Position numbers and translations under genes: made by a program. Below are positions 45,523 to 54,517 of a stretch of DNA of 64,000 bases, piece after piece. Source of the DNA: Nocardioides mangrovicus (GTDB taxonomy: Bacteria > Actinomycetota > Actinomycetes > Propionibacteriales > Nocardioidaceae); contig NZ_RDBE01000010.1 of the NCBI RefSeq assembly GCF_003674065.1, positions 525,321 to 589,320 on the forward strand, read 5' to 3'. Within the stretch, counting starts at the first letter, position 1. The number at the start of each line of letters is the position of its first letter. The notes under the pieces were generated by a model. It was not told the origin of the DNA. It saw only the letters and a program-made list of their open reading frames with translations, and ran no database searches.

Positions 45523-46263
45523 TCAGTCCCGAGACTTCTCCCACACCGAGACGTGCGAGGTGCTGGTGTCCGTGAACGGCGTCCGGTCCCACCACGCCCA
45601 CCTCTCGCGCAGCCGCATGCCGGCCAGTCGCGCCATGAGGTCGAGCTCGGCCGGCCAGGCGTAGCGGAACGGCACGGAGTTGCGGCGCACCGTGCCCTCG
45701 GGACCGAACGTGAGGTGATGCGACCACATCGCCTGCGTGACGCGGTCGTACTCGTCGTAGCCGACGTGCTCCGAGGAGTGGTCGAAGACCCGGAACCGCT
45801 CCTGCGGCGCGATCCGCGAGACGCCCGGCACCGACGTCTCGACGACGAAGCAGCCACCGGGACGCAGGTGGCGAGCGGCGTTGGCGAAGGTGGCGACCTG
45901 CGCGTCCTGGGTGGTCACGTTGCCGATGGTGTTGAAGACCAGGTACGCGACGTCGAAGGTACCGTCGGCGTCCGCCGAGGTGTAGTCGCCCAGCGTCACG
46001 GGGATCTCGCGACCACCCGGCTTCTCGCGCAGCCGGTCGACCATCGCCTGGCTCAGCTCGATGCCGTGCACCTCGACCCCGCGCGCGGCGAGCGGCAGCG
46101 CCACGCGCCCGGTGCCGATCGCCAGCTCCAGCGCCCGACCACCCGGGGACGCCAGCTCGGCCAGGAACCCGGACTCCAGCGCCAGGTGCTCAGCGCTGAA
46201 CCGGACGTCGGTGTCGTCGTCGTAGTCCGCGGCGACCGGCTCGTCGAAGTAGTTGTGGGGCAC
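45523..46263 (-). CDS. SAM-dependent class I methyltransferase
   Basis: A 246-aa Rossmann-fold methyltransferase with motif I RALELAIGTGRVALPLAARG, HGIELSQAMVDRLRE and motif for LRPGGCFVVET. Substrate unknown. GTG start; SD weak. It ends 76 bp from the convergent nitroreductase gene. Confidence 0.85.
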   Translation of the reverse strand: MPHNYFDEPVAADYDDDTDVRFSAEHLALESGFLAELASPGGRALELAIGTGRVALPLAARGVEVHGIELSQAMVDRLREKPGGREIPVTLGDYTSADADGTFDVAYLVFNTIGNVTTQDAQVATFANAARHLRPGGCFVVETSVPGVSRIAPQERFRVFDHSSEHVGYDEYDRVTQAMWSHHLTFGPEGTVRRNSVPFRYAWPAELDLMARLAGMRLRERWAWWDRTPFTDTSTSHVSVWEKSRD

Positions 46264-46307
46264 GGGGCGCCACTGTCGTCGCGCGCACCACAGGAGGCAA
46301 CACAAAT

Positions 46308-46334
46308 TCCCCGCACGGGCGGGACATACGGGGA
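46308..46334 (-). terminator. Weak possible terminator downstream of the MATE gene
   Basis: On the minus strand, TCCCCG and CGGGGA pair across a 15-nt loop and are followed by AATTTGTGTT. Located in the 86-bp gap after the MATE stop. Confidence 0.3.
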
Positions 46335-46349
46335 CCGACGGCGCACGGC

Positions 46350-47660
46350 TCAGCCGACGACGCCCTCCACCGACCACCGCGTCCCCCGGACCCGCCAGAC
46401 CATGCCCACCAGCCGGACCAGGACGAACGCGGCGAGCCCGGCCCAGACCCCGCCGATGCCCCAGCCGAGCCGCAGCGCGAGGAGGTTGAGCGGCGCGAAC
46501 GCCACGACCCCGGCCACGACGGTGAGCCAGGCCATGAAGCCGACGTCGCCGGCGCCCAGCAGCACTCCGTCGAGGGCGAACACGAGTCCGGCCGCGGGCA
46601 GCATCGCCACGAACCACCACCACAGCAGGTGCGCCTGGTGCTGCACTCCGGCGTCGGAGGTGAAGGCACGTGGCACCAGCGACCAGCCGGCGGCGTAGAG
46701 GACGGCGAAGCCCAGGCCGGCGTAGAGGCCCCACCGGCCGACCTGCCAGGCCAGCGTCCGCGCGTACGCCGCATCGGCACCGCCCAGCGCCGCGCCGACC
46801 AGCGACTGCGCGGCGATGGCGAAGCTGTCGAGCAGCAGGGCCGTGAACTCCCACAGCTGCAGGCCGATCTGGTGGGCGGCGATCTGCGCGGTGCCCATCC
46901 GGCTGGCCACGCCGGCGGCGGAGAGGAAGGCGATCTGGAAGGCCACGGACCGGATGATCAGGTCGCGTCCGACGACCAGCTGGCGGCGCATGACGCCGAG
47001 GTCGGGTCGCAGCGACGGCGCGGCGCGGCGCAGTGAGGTCAGGAACAGCACGGCGCCCAGCACCTGGGCGGCCAGGTTGGCCCAGGCCGAGCCGGCCAGG
47101 CCGAGTCCCACGGGATAGACCAGCACCGGCGAGAGCACGGCCGAGACGGCGTTGGCCGCGAGCACCAGCACCACCGGCTCCCGGGTGCGCTGCACCCCGC
47201 GCATCCAGCCGTTGCCGGCGAGCACCAGCAAGATCCCGGGCAGTCCGACGAGCGCGATGCGCAGCCACGACTCCGCTGCGCGCTGCGTCGGTCCGGCGCC
47301 GCCGGCGAGCGCCGCGGTGAGCGGACCGACGAAGATCTCGCCGATCACGACGATGACCAGGCCGATGCCCAGCGCGAGCCACGACGCCTGGACCCCCTCC
47401 CCCACGGCGCGTTCGGTCTGCCCGGCGCCGAACCAGCGCGCCGCCCGCGAGGTGGTGCCGTACTCGACGAAGGTGCCGACCACCGTCAGCAGCCCCATGA
47501 CGGCGGCACCCACCCCGAGCCCGCCGAGCGAGATCCGGCCCAGGTGTCCCACCACCGCCGTGTCGACGAGGAGATAGAGCGGTTCGGCGGCGAGCACCAC
47601 GAAGGCCGAGGCCGAGAGGGCGAGCAGCCGCCGCGTCGTCGGGGCCTCGGGCTGACTCAC
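46350..47660 (-). CDS. MATE family efflux transporter
   Basis: A 436-aa cation-coupled multidrug/toxin exporter of the DinF-like MATE group, with about 12 hydrophobic helices and motifs PLYLLVDTAVVGHLG, EYGTTSRAARWFGAG and TAQIAAHQIGLQLWEF. The GTG at 47660 is chosen; an upstream in-frame ATG at 47681 would overlap the start of the divergent M20 gene. Confidence 0.92.
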   Translation of the reverse strand: MSQPEAPTTRRLLALSASAFVVLAAEPLYLLVDTAVVGHLGRISLGGLGVGAAVMGLLTVVGTFVEYGTTSRAARWFGAGQTERAVGEGVQASWLALGIGLVIVVIGEIFVGPLTAALAGGAGPTQRAAESWLRIALVGLPGILLVLAGNGWMRGVQRTREPVVLVLAANAVSAVLSPVLVYPVGLGLAGSAWANLAAQVLGAVLFLTSLRRAAPSLRPDLGVMRRQLVVGRDLIIRSVAFQIAFLSAAGVASRMGTAQIAAHQIGLQLWEFTALLLDSFAIAAQSLVGAALGGADAAYARTLAWQVGRWGLYAGLGFAVLYAAGWSLVPRAFTSDAGVQHQAHLLWWWFVAMLPAAGLVFALDGVLLGAGDVGFMAWLTVVAGVVAFAPLNLLALRLGWGIGGVWAGLAAFVLVRLVGMVWRVRGTRWSVEGVVG

Positions 47661-47666
47661 CGGCCC

Positions 47667-47672
47667 TACGCT
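47667..47672 (+). promoter_or_regulatory. Putative leaderless -10 element of the M20 peptidase gene
   Basis: TACGCT exactly 7 nt before the ATG at 47680; TANNNT-N7-start layout. Confidence 0.55.
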
Positions 47673-47679
47673 GCCATCC

Positions 47680-48981
47680 ATGACCGACCGTGCCGTCAAC
47701 GCCCTGCAGGCGTTGGTGCGGATCCCGACCGTCTCCCACGCCGATCCCGCCCAGCGCGACGACGCCGCCCTCGGCGCGTTCGTCGAGGAGCACGCACGCC
47801 GGTTCCCGCTGCTCCACCACCACCTAGAGCGCGTCGAGCTGCCCAGCCACGCCCTGCTGCTGCGCTGGCCCGGAGCGGGCGACGAGGCGCCGGTGGTGCT
47901 GATGGCGCACATCGACGTCGTGCCGGTCGACGACGACTCGCCCTGGCAGCACCCGGCGTACGGCGGCGACGTGGTCGACGGCGTGCTGTGGGGACGCGGC
48001 ACACTCGACGACAAGGGCCAGGTGGTGGCCGTGAGCGAGGCGGTCGAGGGACTGCTGGAGCAGGACTTCGTGCCCGCCCGCGACGTCTGGCTCAGCTTCG
48101 GCACCAGCGAGGAGGTCTCGGGTGAGACCGCGCAGCTGGCCGCCGCCGAGCTGCGCGAGCGCGGCGTGGCGCCGTGGTTCGTGCTCGACGAGGGCGGTGC
48201 GGTGGCGGCCGAGGCCTTTCCCGGCGTCCGCCCACCCGTCGCCGTGATCGGGGTGTCGGAGAAGGGCACGACGACGCTGGAGCTGCGGGTCGACGGTCGC
48301 GGCGGTCACGCGTCCACGCCGGTGCGCAAGGACGCCACCGCGCGGCTCGCCCGGGCGATCGTCCGGTTGGACGCCAGACCCATGCGTAGCCACGTGCCGG
48401 CGCCCACCCGGGAGCTGTTCCGTCGCCTCTCCCCGCACCTGCCGCGGGCGCTGCGCCCTGCGGTCGGGGGCCCACTGCTCGGCCGCGTGCTCGCGATGGC
48501 CGGGGCCGAGCCTGCGGCGATGGTGCGCACCACGCTCGCGGTCACCACGCTGTCGGGCGCGCCGGCGCCCAACGTCATCGCCTCCACCGCCCGGGCCGGG
48601 ATCAACGTACGGGTACTGCCGGGCGACACCGTCGACGACGTCGTCGCCCACGTGCGCCGGGTCGTGCGCGACGACGCCGTGCAGGTGCGCGTGGTCGAGG
48701 CGGGCGAGGCCAGCCCGGTCTCCCCCACCGACGAGGCGTTCGCCCTGCTCGGCGAGGTGGTCGGCGAGGTCTTCCCCGATGCCGTCGTGGCGCCGTACGT
48801 CATGAACCAGGCCACCGACGCGCGTCACTTCGCCGCGGTCTGCCCGCGGGTGTACCGGTTCGCGCCGTTCCGGATGAGCCAGGAGCAGCGGCAGAGCATC
48901 CACTCCTACGACGAGCGGATCGGCGTCGACGCTCTGGCGGAGGGGGTGCGGTGGTACCGCCGGCTGATCGAGCGCCTGTAG
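47680..48981 (+). CDS. M20 family zinc peptidase (PM20D1/carboxypeptidase-S-like)
   Basis: A 433-aa metallopeptidase with the M20 metal motifs VLMAHIDVVPV, GRGTLDDKGQ, FGTSEEVSG and a C-terminal metal His (MNQATDARHFAA). Dimerisation domain around residues 195-320 (GRGGHASTPVRKDATARLARAI). Likely a cytoplasmic dipeptidase or N-acyl amino acid hydrolase. Leaderless by position of TACGCT. Its 3' end overlaps the following MFS gene by 31 bp. Confidence 0.9.
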   Translation: MTDRAVNALQALVRIPTVSHADPAQRDDAALGAFVEEHARRFPLLHHHLERVELPSHALLLRWPGAGDEAPVVLMAHIDVVPVDDDSPWQHPAYGGDVVDGVLWGRGTLDDKGQVVAVSEAVEGLLEQDFVPARDVWLSFGTSEEVSGETAQLAAAELRERGVAPWFVLDEGGAVAAEAFPGVRPPVAVIGVSEKGTTTLELRVDGRGGHASTPVRKDATARLARAIVRLDARPMRSHVPAPTRELFRRLSPHLPRALRPAVGGPLLGRVLAMAGAEPAAMVRTTLAVTTLSGAPAPNVIASTARAGINVRVLPGDTVDDVVAHVRRVVRDDAVQVRVVEAGEASPVSPTDEAFALLGEVVGEVFPDAVVAPYVMNQATDARHFAAVCPRVYRFAPFRMSQEQRQSIHSYDERIGVDALAEGVRWYRRLIERL

Positions 48982-50396
48982 TCCGTTCGCTGGCCGGCCT
49001 GGTCGGCTTCCTGGTCTGCGTCGAGCTGGCCAGCGGCGTCCTGCAGGGCTATTACACGCCGATCTTCCCGCAGATCGCCGACCACCTCGGCATCCACCAC
49101 GCGAGCGTCAACTGGTTCGAGGCGGCCCAGCTGGTCCTCTCCGCGCTGGTGCTGCCGGTGCTCTCGCGGCTGGGCGACCTGATCGGTCACCGACAGGTGC
49201 TGCTGCTCTCGACCGTGATCACTGCTCTCGCTTCGTGGGCGGTCGCACTCGCCCCGGACTTCGCGACGTTCCTCATCGCCTGGGCGGTGCAGGGCTGCTA
49301 CGTGGTGTGGCTGCCGCTGGAGATCAGCATCGTGCACCGGCGTACCGCCGGTGCGGCCGACCAGGACCGGAGCACCCGACGTGCGGCCGCCTACCTGGTG
49401 GCCGCCCTCGAGGTGGCCGTCATCGCCGGTGCGCTGGTCGCCGGCCAGCTCGGCGACAGCGTCGACATGCGTCTGGTGCTCTGCGTGCCCGCGCTCGCGG
49501 TGACGCTGTGCCTGGCGGCCGTCGCCTACGGTGTCCCGGCGACGCCGCCGGTGGCTGCCGGTGGGCGCATCGACAAGATCGGGCTGCTCCTGCTCACCAC
49601 CAGCCTGCTGCTGCTCATGGGTGGTCTCGTGGCCCTGCGACTCCAGGGGGTGCGCAGCCCGCTCGGCTACGCCGGCATCGTCCTGGCGCTGGCGGTGCTG
49701 GTGCCCTTCGCGCGCTACGAGGCCCGCCACCCCGACCCCCTGGTCGACGTCAGGCTGCTGGCCACGCCCGGCCAGTGGCCGGTGCAGCTGACCGCCTTCT
49801 TGTTCGGCATGTCGGTGCTGGGCGCGCAGATCCCGCTCTCGACCTACGCCCAGACCGACCGGTCCACCGGTTACGGCCTGGGCGCCGGCCCGGGATTCGT
49901 CTCGGTGCTCATCGGGGTCTACGTGCTCATGCTCGTGGTGGGCGCGCTCTCGCTGCCCGCCGCCTCCCGCGTGCTGGGCACGCGCACGGCCCTCGCCGTC
50001 GCGTCGCTGCTCGTGGCGGCGGGCTATGCGCTGTGGATCGGTTTCCACGACTCGACCGCGCAGGCGCTGGTGAACATGGCCGTCGCCGGTGTCGGCTCGG
50101 GCGCCCTCGTGGCCGCGCTGCCCGCGGCCGCTGCCGCCGCGGCGCCCCCCGAACGCACCGGCTTCGCGACCGGCATGACCAACACCACCAAGACCGTCGG
50201 CGGCGCCGTCGCCTCCAGCGTCTTCGCCATGGCGCTCTCGGCCACCGGCACGATCGACACCGAGGGCGCGGTCAACGCCCCGCTCTCGGGCTACCTGGTG
50301 GTGTGGGGCGTCTGCGCCGGCTCCGCGCTGCTGGCCGCGCTGAGCCTGCTCGCCGCGACGAGGCGCACGCGCCTGTCCCGGTCGTCGTGGAGCTGA
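48951..50396 (+). CDS. MFS transporter (DHA2/14-TM drug-exporter type)
   Basis: A 481-aa membrane protein with about 14 hydrophobic helices and MFS motif A (LSRLGDLIGHRQVLLLS), plus the DHA2-like NTTKTVGGAVASSVFAMAL near the C-terminus. Substrate unknown. GTG start inside the end of the M20 gene (31-bp overlap), so co-expressed. Confidence 0.9.
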   Translation: MVPPADRAPVVRSLAGLVGFLVCVELASGVLQGYYTPIFPQIADHLGIHHASVNWFEAAQLVLSALVLPVLSRLGDLIGHRQVLLLSTVITALASWAVALAPDFATFLIAWAVQGCYVVWLPLEISIVHRRTAGAADQDRSTRRAAAYLVAALEVAVIAGALVAGQLGDSVDMRLVLCVPALAVTLCLAAVAYGVPATPPVAAGGRIDKIGLLLLTTSLLLLMGGLVALRLQGVRSPLGYAGIVLALAVLVPFARYEARHPDPLVDVRLLATPGQWPVQLTAFLFGMSVLGAQIPLSTYAQTDRSTGYGLGAGPGFVSVLIGVYVLMLVVGALSLPAASRVLGTRTALAVASLLVAAGYALWIGFHDSTAQALVNMAVAGVGSGALVAALPAAAAAAAPPERTGFATGMTNTTKTVGGAVASSVFAMALSATGTIDTEGAVNAPLSGYLVVWGVCAGSALLAALSLLAATRRTRLSRSSWS

Positions 50397-50436
50397 CGGC
50401 CGGAACATCCCACGTCGATGCGGAGTTCCTCTCCGC

Positions 50437-51096
50437 ATGACCTCCCTGGGAACCATCGGCAGCGGCAACATCGGCAGCACCGTGGCGCGACTGGCGGTGG
50501 CCGCGGGCCACGACGTCGTGCTGAGCAACTCCCGCGGCCCGGACACCCTGCGCGAGCTGGCCGCCGAGATCGGCGCCCGCGCCGGCACCACCGCCGACGC
50601 CGCGGCGGCCGACGTCGTGCTCGTGACCGTCCCGCTCGAGGTGTACCCGGACCTGGACCCCGAGCTGTTGGCCGGCAAGGTCGTGCTCGACACCATGAAC
50701 TACTACCCGCAGCGCGACGGGCAGATCGCCGAGCTCGACGACAAGCGCTCCACCACCAGCGGCCTGCTGCAGGCCCACGCGCCGCAGGCGAAGGTGGTCA
50801 AGGCCTTCAACAACATCTACTTCAAGCACCTGCTGAACCTCGCCCGGCCCGAGGGCGACCCCGAGCGTTCGCCGCTGCTCATCGCCGGTGACGACGAGTC
50901 GGCCAAGGCGCTGGCGGGCTCGTTCATCGGCTCGCTGGGCTACGACGTGCTCGACACCGGTTCGCTGGCCGAGAGCTGGCGCTTCGAGCGCGACCGGCCG
51001 GCCTACGCCGCGGCCTACGGCACGTTCGAGAACGAGGCCGGCGCCCCCATCACCGCCGAGCGGCTGCAGGAGCTGCTCGACGAGGCCGTTCGCTGA
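50437..51096 (+). CDS. NADPH-dependent F420 reductase-like oxidoreductase
   Basis: A 219-aa Rossmann protein starting LGTIGSGNIGSTVARLAVAAGHDVVLSNSRGP, the NADP-binding fingerprint of F420:NADP oxidoreductase-like proteins, followed by ADVVLVTVPLEVYPDL and KAFNNIYF. Could reduce F420 or another cofactor; not decidable from sequence alone. Monocistronic or with the next gene (20 bp gap). Confidence 0.8.
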   Translation: MTSLGTIGSGNIGSTVARLAVAAGHDVVLSNSRGPDTLRELAAEIGARAGTTADAAAADVVLVTVPLEVYPDLDPELLAGKVVLDTMNYYPQRDGQIAELDDKRSTTSGLLQAHAPQAKVVKAFNNIYFKHLLNLARPEGDPERSPLLIAGDDESAKALAGSFIGSLGYDVLDTGSLAESWRFERDRPAYAAAYGTFENEAGAPITAERLQELLDEAVR

Positions 51097-51103
51097 GGCG
51101 ACG

Positions 51104-51109
51104 TACGGT
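51104..51109 (+). promoter_or_regulatory. Putative leaderless -10 element
   Basis: TACGGT 7 nt before the ATG at 51117. An AGGAAGG also lies directly before the ATG, too close to act as a normal SD. Confidence 0.45.
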
Positions 51110-51116
51110 AGGAAGG

Positions 51117-51572
51117 ATGGCCGACCAACCCGAGCAGGCACCTCGCCGCGGTCCGCGCGACAGCCGCGCCGCCGCCCGCGCGAGGGCAGAGAACCAGAGC
51201 TCCTACGTCGACCAGCAGGTCCGCATCGCGATGGCTCGCGGCGACTTCGACAACCTGCCGGGCGCCGGCAAGCCGATCCCCGACCTGGGCAAGACCCACG
51301 ACAAGGACTGGTGGCTGAAGAAGCTCATCGAGCGCGAGCGGATCACCGGCGTCCTTCCCGAGGCGCTACAGCTGCGCAAGGACGACGCCGAGCTCGACGC
51401 CGAGCTCGACCGGCAGTCGGCCGAGCGCGTGGTGCGCGACCTGCTGGAGGACTTCAACCGACGCGTGGTCGCCGCCCGGCGCCAGCTCACCGGCGGGCCG
51501 CCCGTGGTCACCAAGCTGCGCGAGGTCGAGGCCGAGGTCTCCGCCTGGCGCGAGCGGCGCACACGTCGCTGA
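51117..51572 (+). CDS. DUF1992 (DnaJ-homologue subfamily C 28-like) protein
   Basis: A 151-aa protein with the DUF1992 pattern ENQSSYVDQQVRIAMARGDFDNLPGAGKPIPDL, a middle segment DKDWWLKKLIERERITGVLPEALQLRK and a coiled-coil C-terminus. Function unknown; human DNAJC28 shares the domain. Confidence 0.85.
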   Translation: MADQPEQAPRRGPRDSRAAARARAENQSSYVDQQVRIAMARGDFDNLPGAGKPIPDLGKTHDKDWWLKKLIERERITGVLPEALQLRKDDAELDAELDRQSAERVVRDLLEDFNRRVVAARRQLTGGPPVVTKLREVEAEVSAWRERRTRR

Positions 51573-51577
51573 CGACC

Positions 51578-51583
51578 TAGGCT
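51578..51583 (+). promoter_or_regulatory. Putative leaderless -10 element
   Basis: TAGGCT 6 nt before the GTG at 51590; TANNNT-N6-start layout, and it supports the GTG. Confidence 0.5.
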
Positions 51584-51589
51584 CGCCCG

Positions 51590-52957
51590 GTGGCTGACCT
51601 CGACCGGTTCGAGACCTGGCGACCGGTGCTCGCCGCCCTGCGCGCCACCGCACCGAGCGCGACGTCGCTGAGCTGGTCGGGCACGGCGACCGCCTCCAGC
51701 ATGGGCGGCAACGCCGTCGCCGACGGGGCGAGAGCGGACCTCGGTCGGGACGTCATGGACGCCGTCACCGCTCTCGCCCAGCGCCTCGCGCCCGACCGCG
51801 AGCTGGTGATCGAGGCGGCGATCACCGGCACCGACGCACGGGTGCGGTGCAGCGTGCTGCCGCCGGAGGTCGAGGCGTCGTTCGTGGTGGTCGACGCGGT
51901 GACGCTGCGACCGGGCACGATGCCCCGGCCGTTTCGCAGCGAACCCGACCGCAGCCTCGACCGGCCCGCCTCCCCCGGGCAGGACCCGGCCTTCGTCGAC
52001 GCGACCGTGCGCCGGGCACTGCCCGACGCGGCGGCGCACACCCTCGAGGAGATCGCCGAGTTCGAGCGCGTCCACGCGGTGACGCTGCCCGACGACGTCC
52101 GGTCGCTGTACCTCGCCGCGAACGAGGGCGACCTCAAGGTCGGCGACGAGGACGCACCGGTCTTCGCCCTGGAACTCCTGCCGATCGGCAACCCATCGGC
52201 GCTGGCCGACTACAGCGCGTCGGCCCGCTTCTTCGGCTGGGCCCTCAACGGCACCGACGTCGCCCGGGTCGACCCCGGCGGCCGGGTCCAGGCGCTGGCC
52301 GGGGTCGACGCGAGCACGTGGCTGCCGCTCGGCACCGACGGGGGCGGCAACCTGTTCGTGGTCGACCTCGCCCCCGGACCCCACGGCTGGACCGGCCAGA
52401 TCCTCTTCGTCGACCACGAGGAGTCGCTCGGCGCGACCCGCATCGCGGAGTCGTTGACCGCGCTGCTGCGCGGCGACGTCGTGGACGAACCACGCGCCGA
52501 GCCGGACCGTGCGACGGCGAGTACGCACCAGAACCCGCAACGCACCCCGGACCAGCTGGTCGGACCGGCGACGCAGGTGCTCCAGCTGTTCGAGGTGACC
52601 TCGCCGGTCGACCTCGCGCCCCTCGCCGGCCACCCCGCGCTACGTGCGGTGAGCGCGGAGGACGGCAGCATCGCCGACCTCGCGGCGCTGCGCGAACTTC
52701 CTGCCCTGGAGCTGCTGCGGCTCTCGGTGCGCGACTGGACGACGCTGCTCGACGACGGTCCGCTGCCACCACAGCTGCACGCCGCGCTGATCCTCGACGA
52801 TCCCGGCCCCGCACGCCTGGACCTGGTCGACCGGCTGCTGAGCCTCAGCGGCCAACCGCCGCTGCACTGGCACGAGGCCACGGGCGAACTCCCGCCACCC
52901 GTGCTGCCACCCGCCTCACCGAGGGAGCGGCGGCGCTGGTGGCAGCGCCGCGGCTGA
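51590..52957 (+). CDS. SMI1/KNR4-domain protein with additional C-terminal region
   Basis: A 455-aa cytoplasmic protein. Residues about 135-300 contain a SMI1/KNR4-like fold (LEEIAEFERVHAVTLPDDVRSLYLAANEGDL, TWLPLGTDGGGNLFVVDLAPGP, GQILFVDHE), with an unassigned N-terminal domain (about 1-110) and a Pro/Leu-rich C-terminal part. SMI1 domains often occur in immunity proteins of contact-dependent toxin systems, but no toxin gene is adjacent here, so the role is open. Convergent with the MFS gene (34-bp gap). Confidence 0.75.
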   Translation: MADLDRFETWRPVLAALRATAPSATSLSWSGTATASSMGGNAVADGARADLGRDVMDAVTALAQRLAPDRELVIEAAITGTDARVRCSVLPPEVEASFVVVDAVTLRPGTMPRPFRSEPDRSLDRPASPGQDPAFVDATVRRALPDAAAHTLEEIAEFERVHAVTLPDDVRSLYLAANEGDLKVGDEDAPVFALELLPIGNPSALADYSASARFFGWALNGTDVARVDPGGRVQALAGVDASTWLPLGTDGGGNLFVVDLAPGPHGWTGQILFVDHEESLGATRIAESLTALLRGDVVDEPRAEPDRATASTHQNPQRTPDQLVGPATQVLQLFEVTSPVDLAPLAGHPALRAVSAEDGSIADLAALRELPALELLRLSVRDWTTLLDDGPLPPQLHAALILDDPGPARLDLVDRLLSLSGQPPLHWHEATGELPPPVLPPASPRERRRWWQRRG

Positions 52958-52991
52958 GCAATCCCTCCCGGGGGAGCGCCGTGGCTGCCGG

Positions 52992-54413
52992 TCAGCCGCC
53001 CTGCGCCGAGACGTACTCCTTCGCCTCCTCCTCCGAGGCCGCTGCCGGTGCCGAGCCCCACATCTTGCGGCCGTTGGGCTCGGCCAGGAAGTACAGCGAG
53101 ACGGCGCCGATCAGACCGGCCGCGATGAGGTAGTACGCCGGCCAGTTCAGGTCGCCGGTCGCACCGACCAGCGTGCTCATCACGAACGACGTCGTGCCCG
53201 CGAACAGCGAGACCGAGACGTTGAAGGAGATCGAGAGCCCCGCCCCGCGGACGTCGGTCGGGAAGAGCGACGGCAGCGTCGAGGGCATGGTCGAGGAGAA
53301 GCAGATCAGGGCCAGCCCCATGATCAGCAGCCCCGCGAAGACGCCGACGGCGCTGGAGGCGCGCACCAGCAGGATCATCGGGAAGGCCAGCACGACGAGC
53401 ATCGCGGCGCCGACGAAGGCGATCGGCTTGCGGCCGATGCGGTCCGAGAGCAGTCCCAGGAGCGGGATGGTCAGCAACGCCACGACCATCACCACGATCT
53501 GCACCACCTGCGAGGTGCCCGACGAGACGCCGGCGCCGTGCTGGTGCACGGTGTCGGTGACGTAGGTCGGCATGTAGGCGGTGAGCATGTAGTTGGTGAC
53601 GTTCCAGGCCAGCACCAGGCCCACGCACACCAACGCGAACGGCCACAGGTGCGCGAGCTTCTTGGCCTCGCCCTCGCTCTTCTGCTGCTTCTCCTTGTCC
53701 TCCTGCTCCTGCTCCAGCTGCTGGTAGGCCGGGGTGTCGGCCAGCCGAGCCCGCAGGTAGACGCCGACGATGCCCAGCGGCAGCGCGACGAAGAACGGCA
53801 GTCGCCAGCCCCACGACAGCAGCTGGTCGTCGCTGAAGACGGCGTCGGCGACGGTCACCATGATCGCGCCGAGCAGGTAGCCGGTGAACGTGCCGAACTC
53901 CAGCCAGCTGCCGAGGAAGCCGCGTCGCCTGTCGGGGGCGTACTCGGCGATGAAGGTCATCGCGTTGCCGTACTCGCCGCCGGTGGAGAAGCCCTGCACC
54001 AGCCGGGCGACCAGGAGCAGGATCGGTGCCCAGATGCCGATGGAGGCGTGGCTGGGGATGCAGCCGATGGCGAAGGTGCCCAGCGCCATCAAGATCATGG
54101 TGGTGGCCAGCACCCGGTTGCGGCCGATCCGGTCGGCCAGCGGCCCGAAGACCATGCCGCCGATCGGGCGCACCAGGAACGCCACGGCGAACAGTCCGGC
54201 GGTCGCGATCGTCCCGGCGGTGTCGCCGAGCCCGGAGAAGAAGACCTTCTTGATGGTGGGCTCGAAGTAGGCGTAAACCCCGAAGTCGTACCACTCGGTG
54301 ATGTTGCCGATGGCCGCGGCGCCGATGGCCCGCCGGATGATCGGCGGGTCGGTGACGACGATGTCGTCGAGCTTCCAGCGTCGGGGTCGTTCGTCCGGTA
54401 CGAGCACTGCCAC
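52992..54413 (-). CDS. MFS transporter, metabolite:H+ symporter (MHS/ProP-like)
   Basis: A 473-aa transporter with about 12 helices and the MHS signatures IGNITEWYDFGVYAYFEPTIKK, FLVRPIGGMVFGPLADRIGRNRVLATTM, RLVQGFSTGGEYG and SLFPTDVRGAGLSISFN. Likely imports a carboxylate or osmolyte. The loop LEQEQEDKEKQQKSEGEAKK (about 225-250) is unusually charged. The GTG at 54413 has GGAGG 11 nt upstream; upstream in-frame starts at 54425 and 54485 cannot be excluded. Confidence 0.9.
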   Translation of the reverse strand: MAVLVPDERPRRWKLDDIVVTDPPIIRRAIGAAAIGNITEWYDFGVYAYFEPTIKKVFFSGLGDTAGTIATAGLFAVAFLVRPIGGMVFGPLADRIGRNRVLATTMILMALGTFAIGCIPSHASIGIWAPILLLVARLVQGFSTGGEYGNAMTFIAEYAPDRRRGFLGSWLEFGTFTGYLLGAIMVTVADAVFSDDQLLSWGWRLPFFVALPLGIVGVYLRARLADTPAYQQLEQEQEDKEKQQKSEGEAKKLAHLWPFALVCVGLVLAWNVTNYMLTAYMPTYVTDTVHQHGAGVSSGTSQVVQIVVMVVALLTIPLLGLLSDRIGRKPIAFVGAAMLVVLAFPMILLVRASSAVGVFAGLLIMGLALICFSSTMPSTLPSLFPTDVRGAGLSISFNVSVSLFAGTTSFVMSTLVGATGDLNWPAYYLIAAGLIGAVSLYFLAEPNGRKMWGSAPAAASEEEAKEYVSAQGG

Positions 54414-54517
54414 TGATCCGCGCACCTCCGAGGTTGCTGCTGGGGCCAGCCTTCGACCCTGCTCCTCGATACCCCGATCCGTCAAAACCCACGCGGGTGG
54501 GCGAGACTGGCCGAGCC

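Noticed and set aside
45519-45536. Inverted repeat AGTCTC/GAGACT at the end of the methyltransferase gene
   Set aside because: Short 6-bp stem overlapping a stop codon with no T-tract; not enough for a terminator call.
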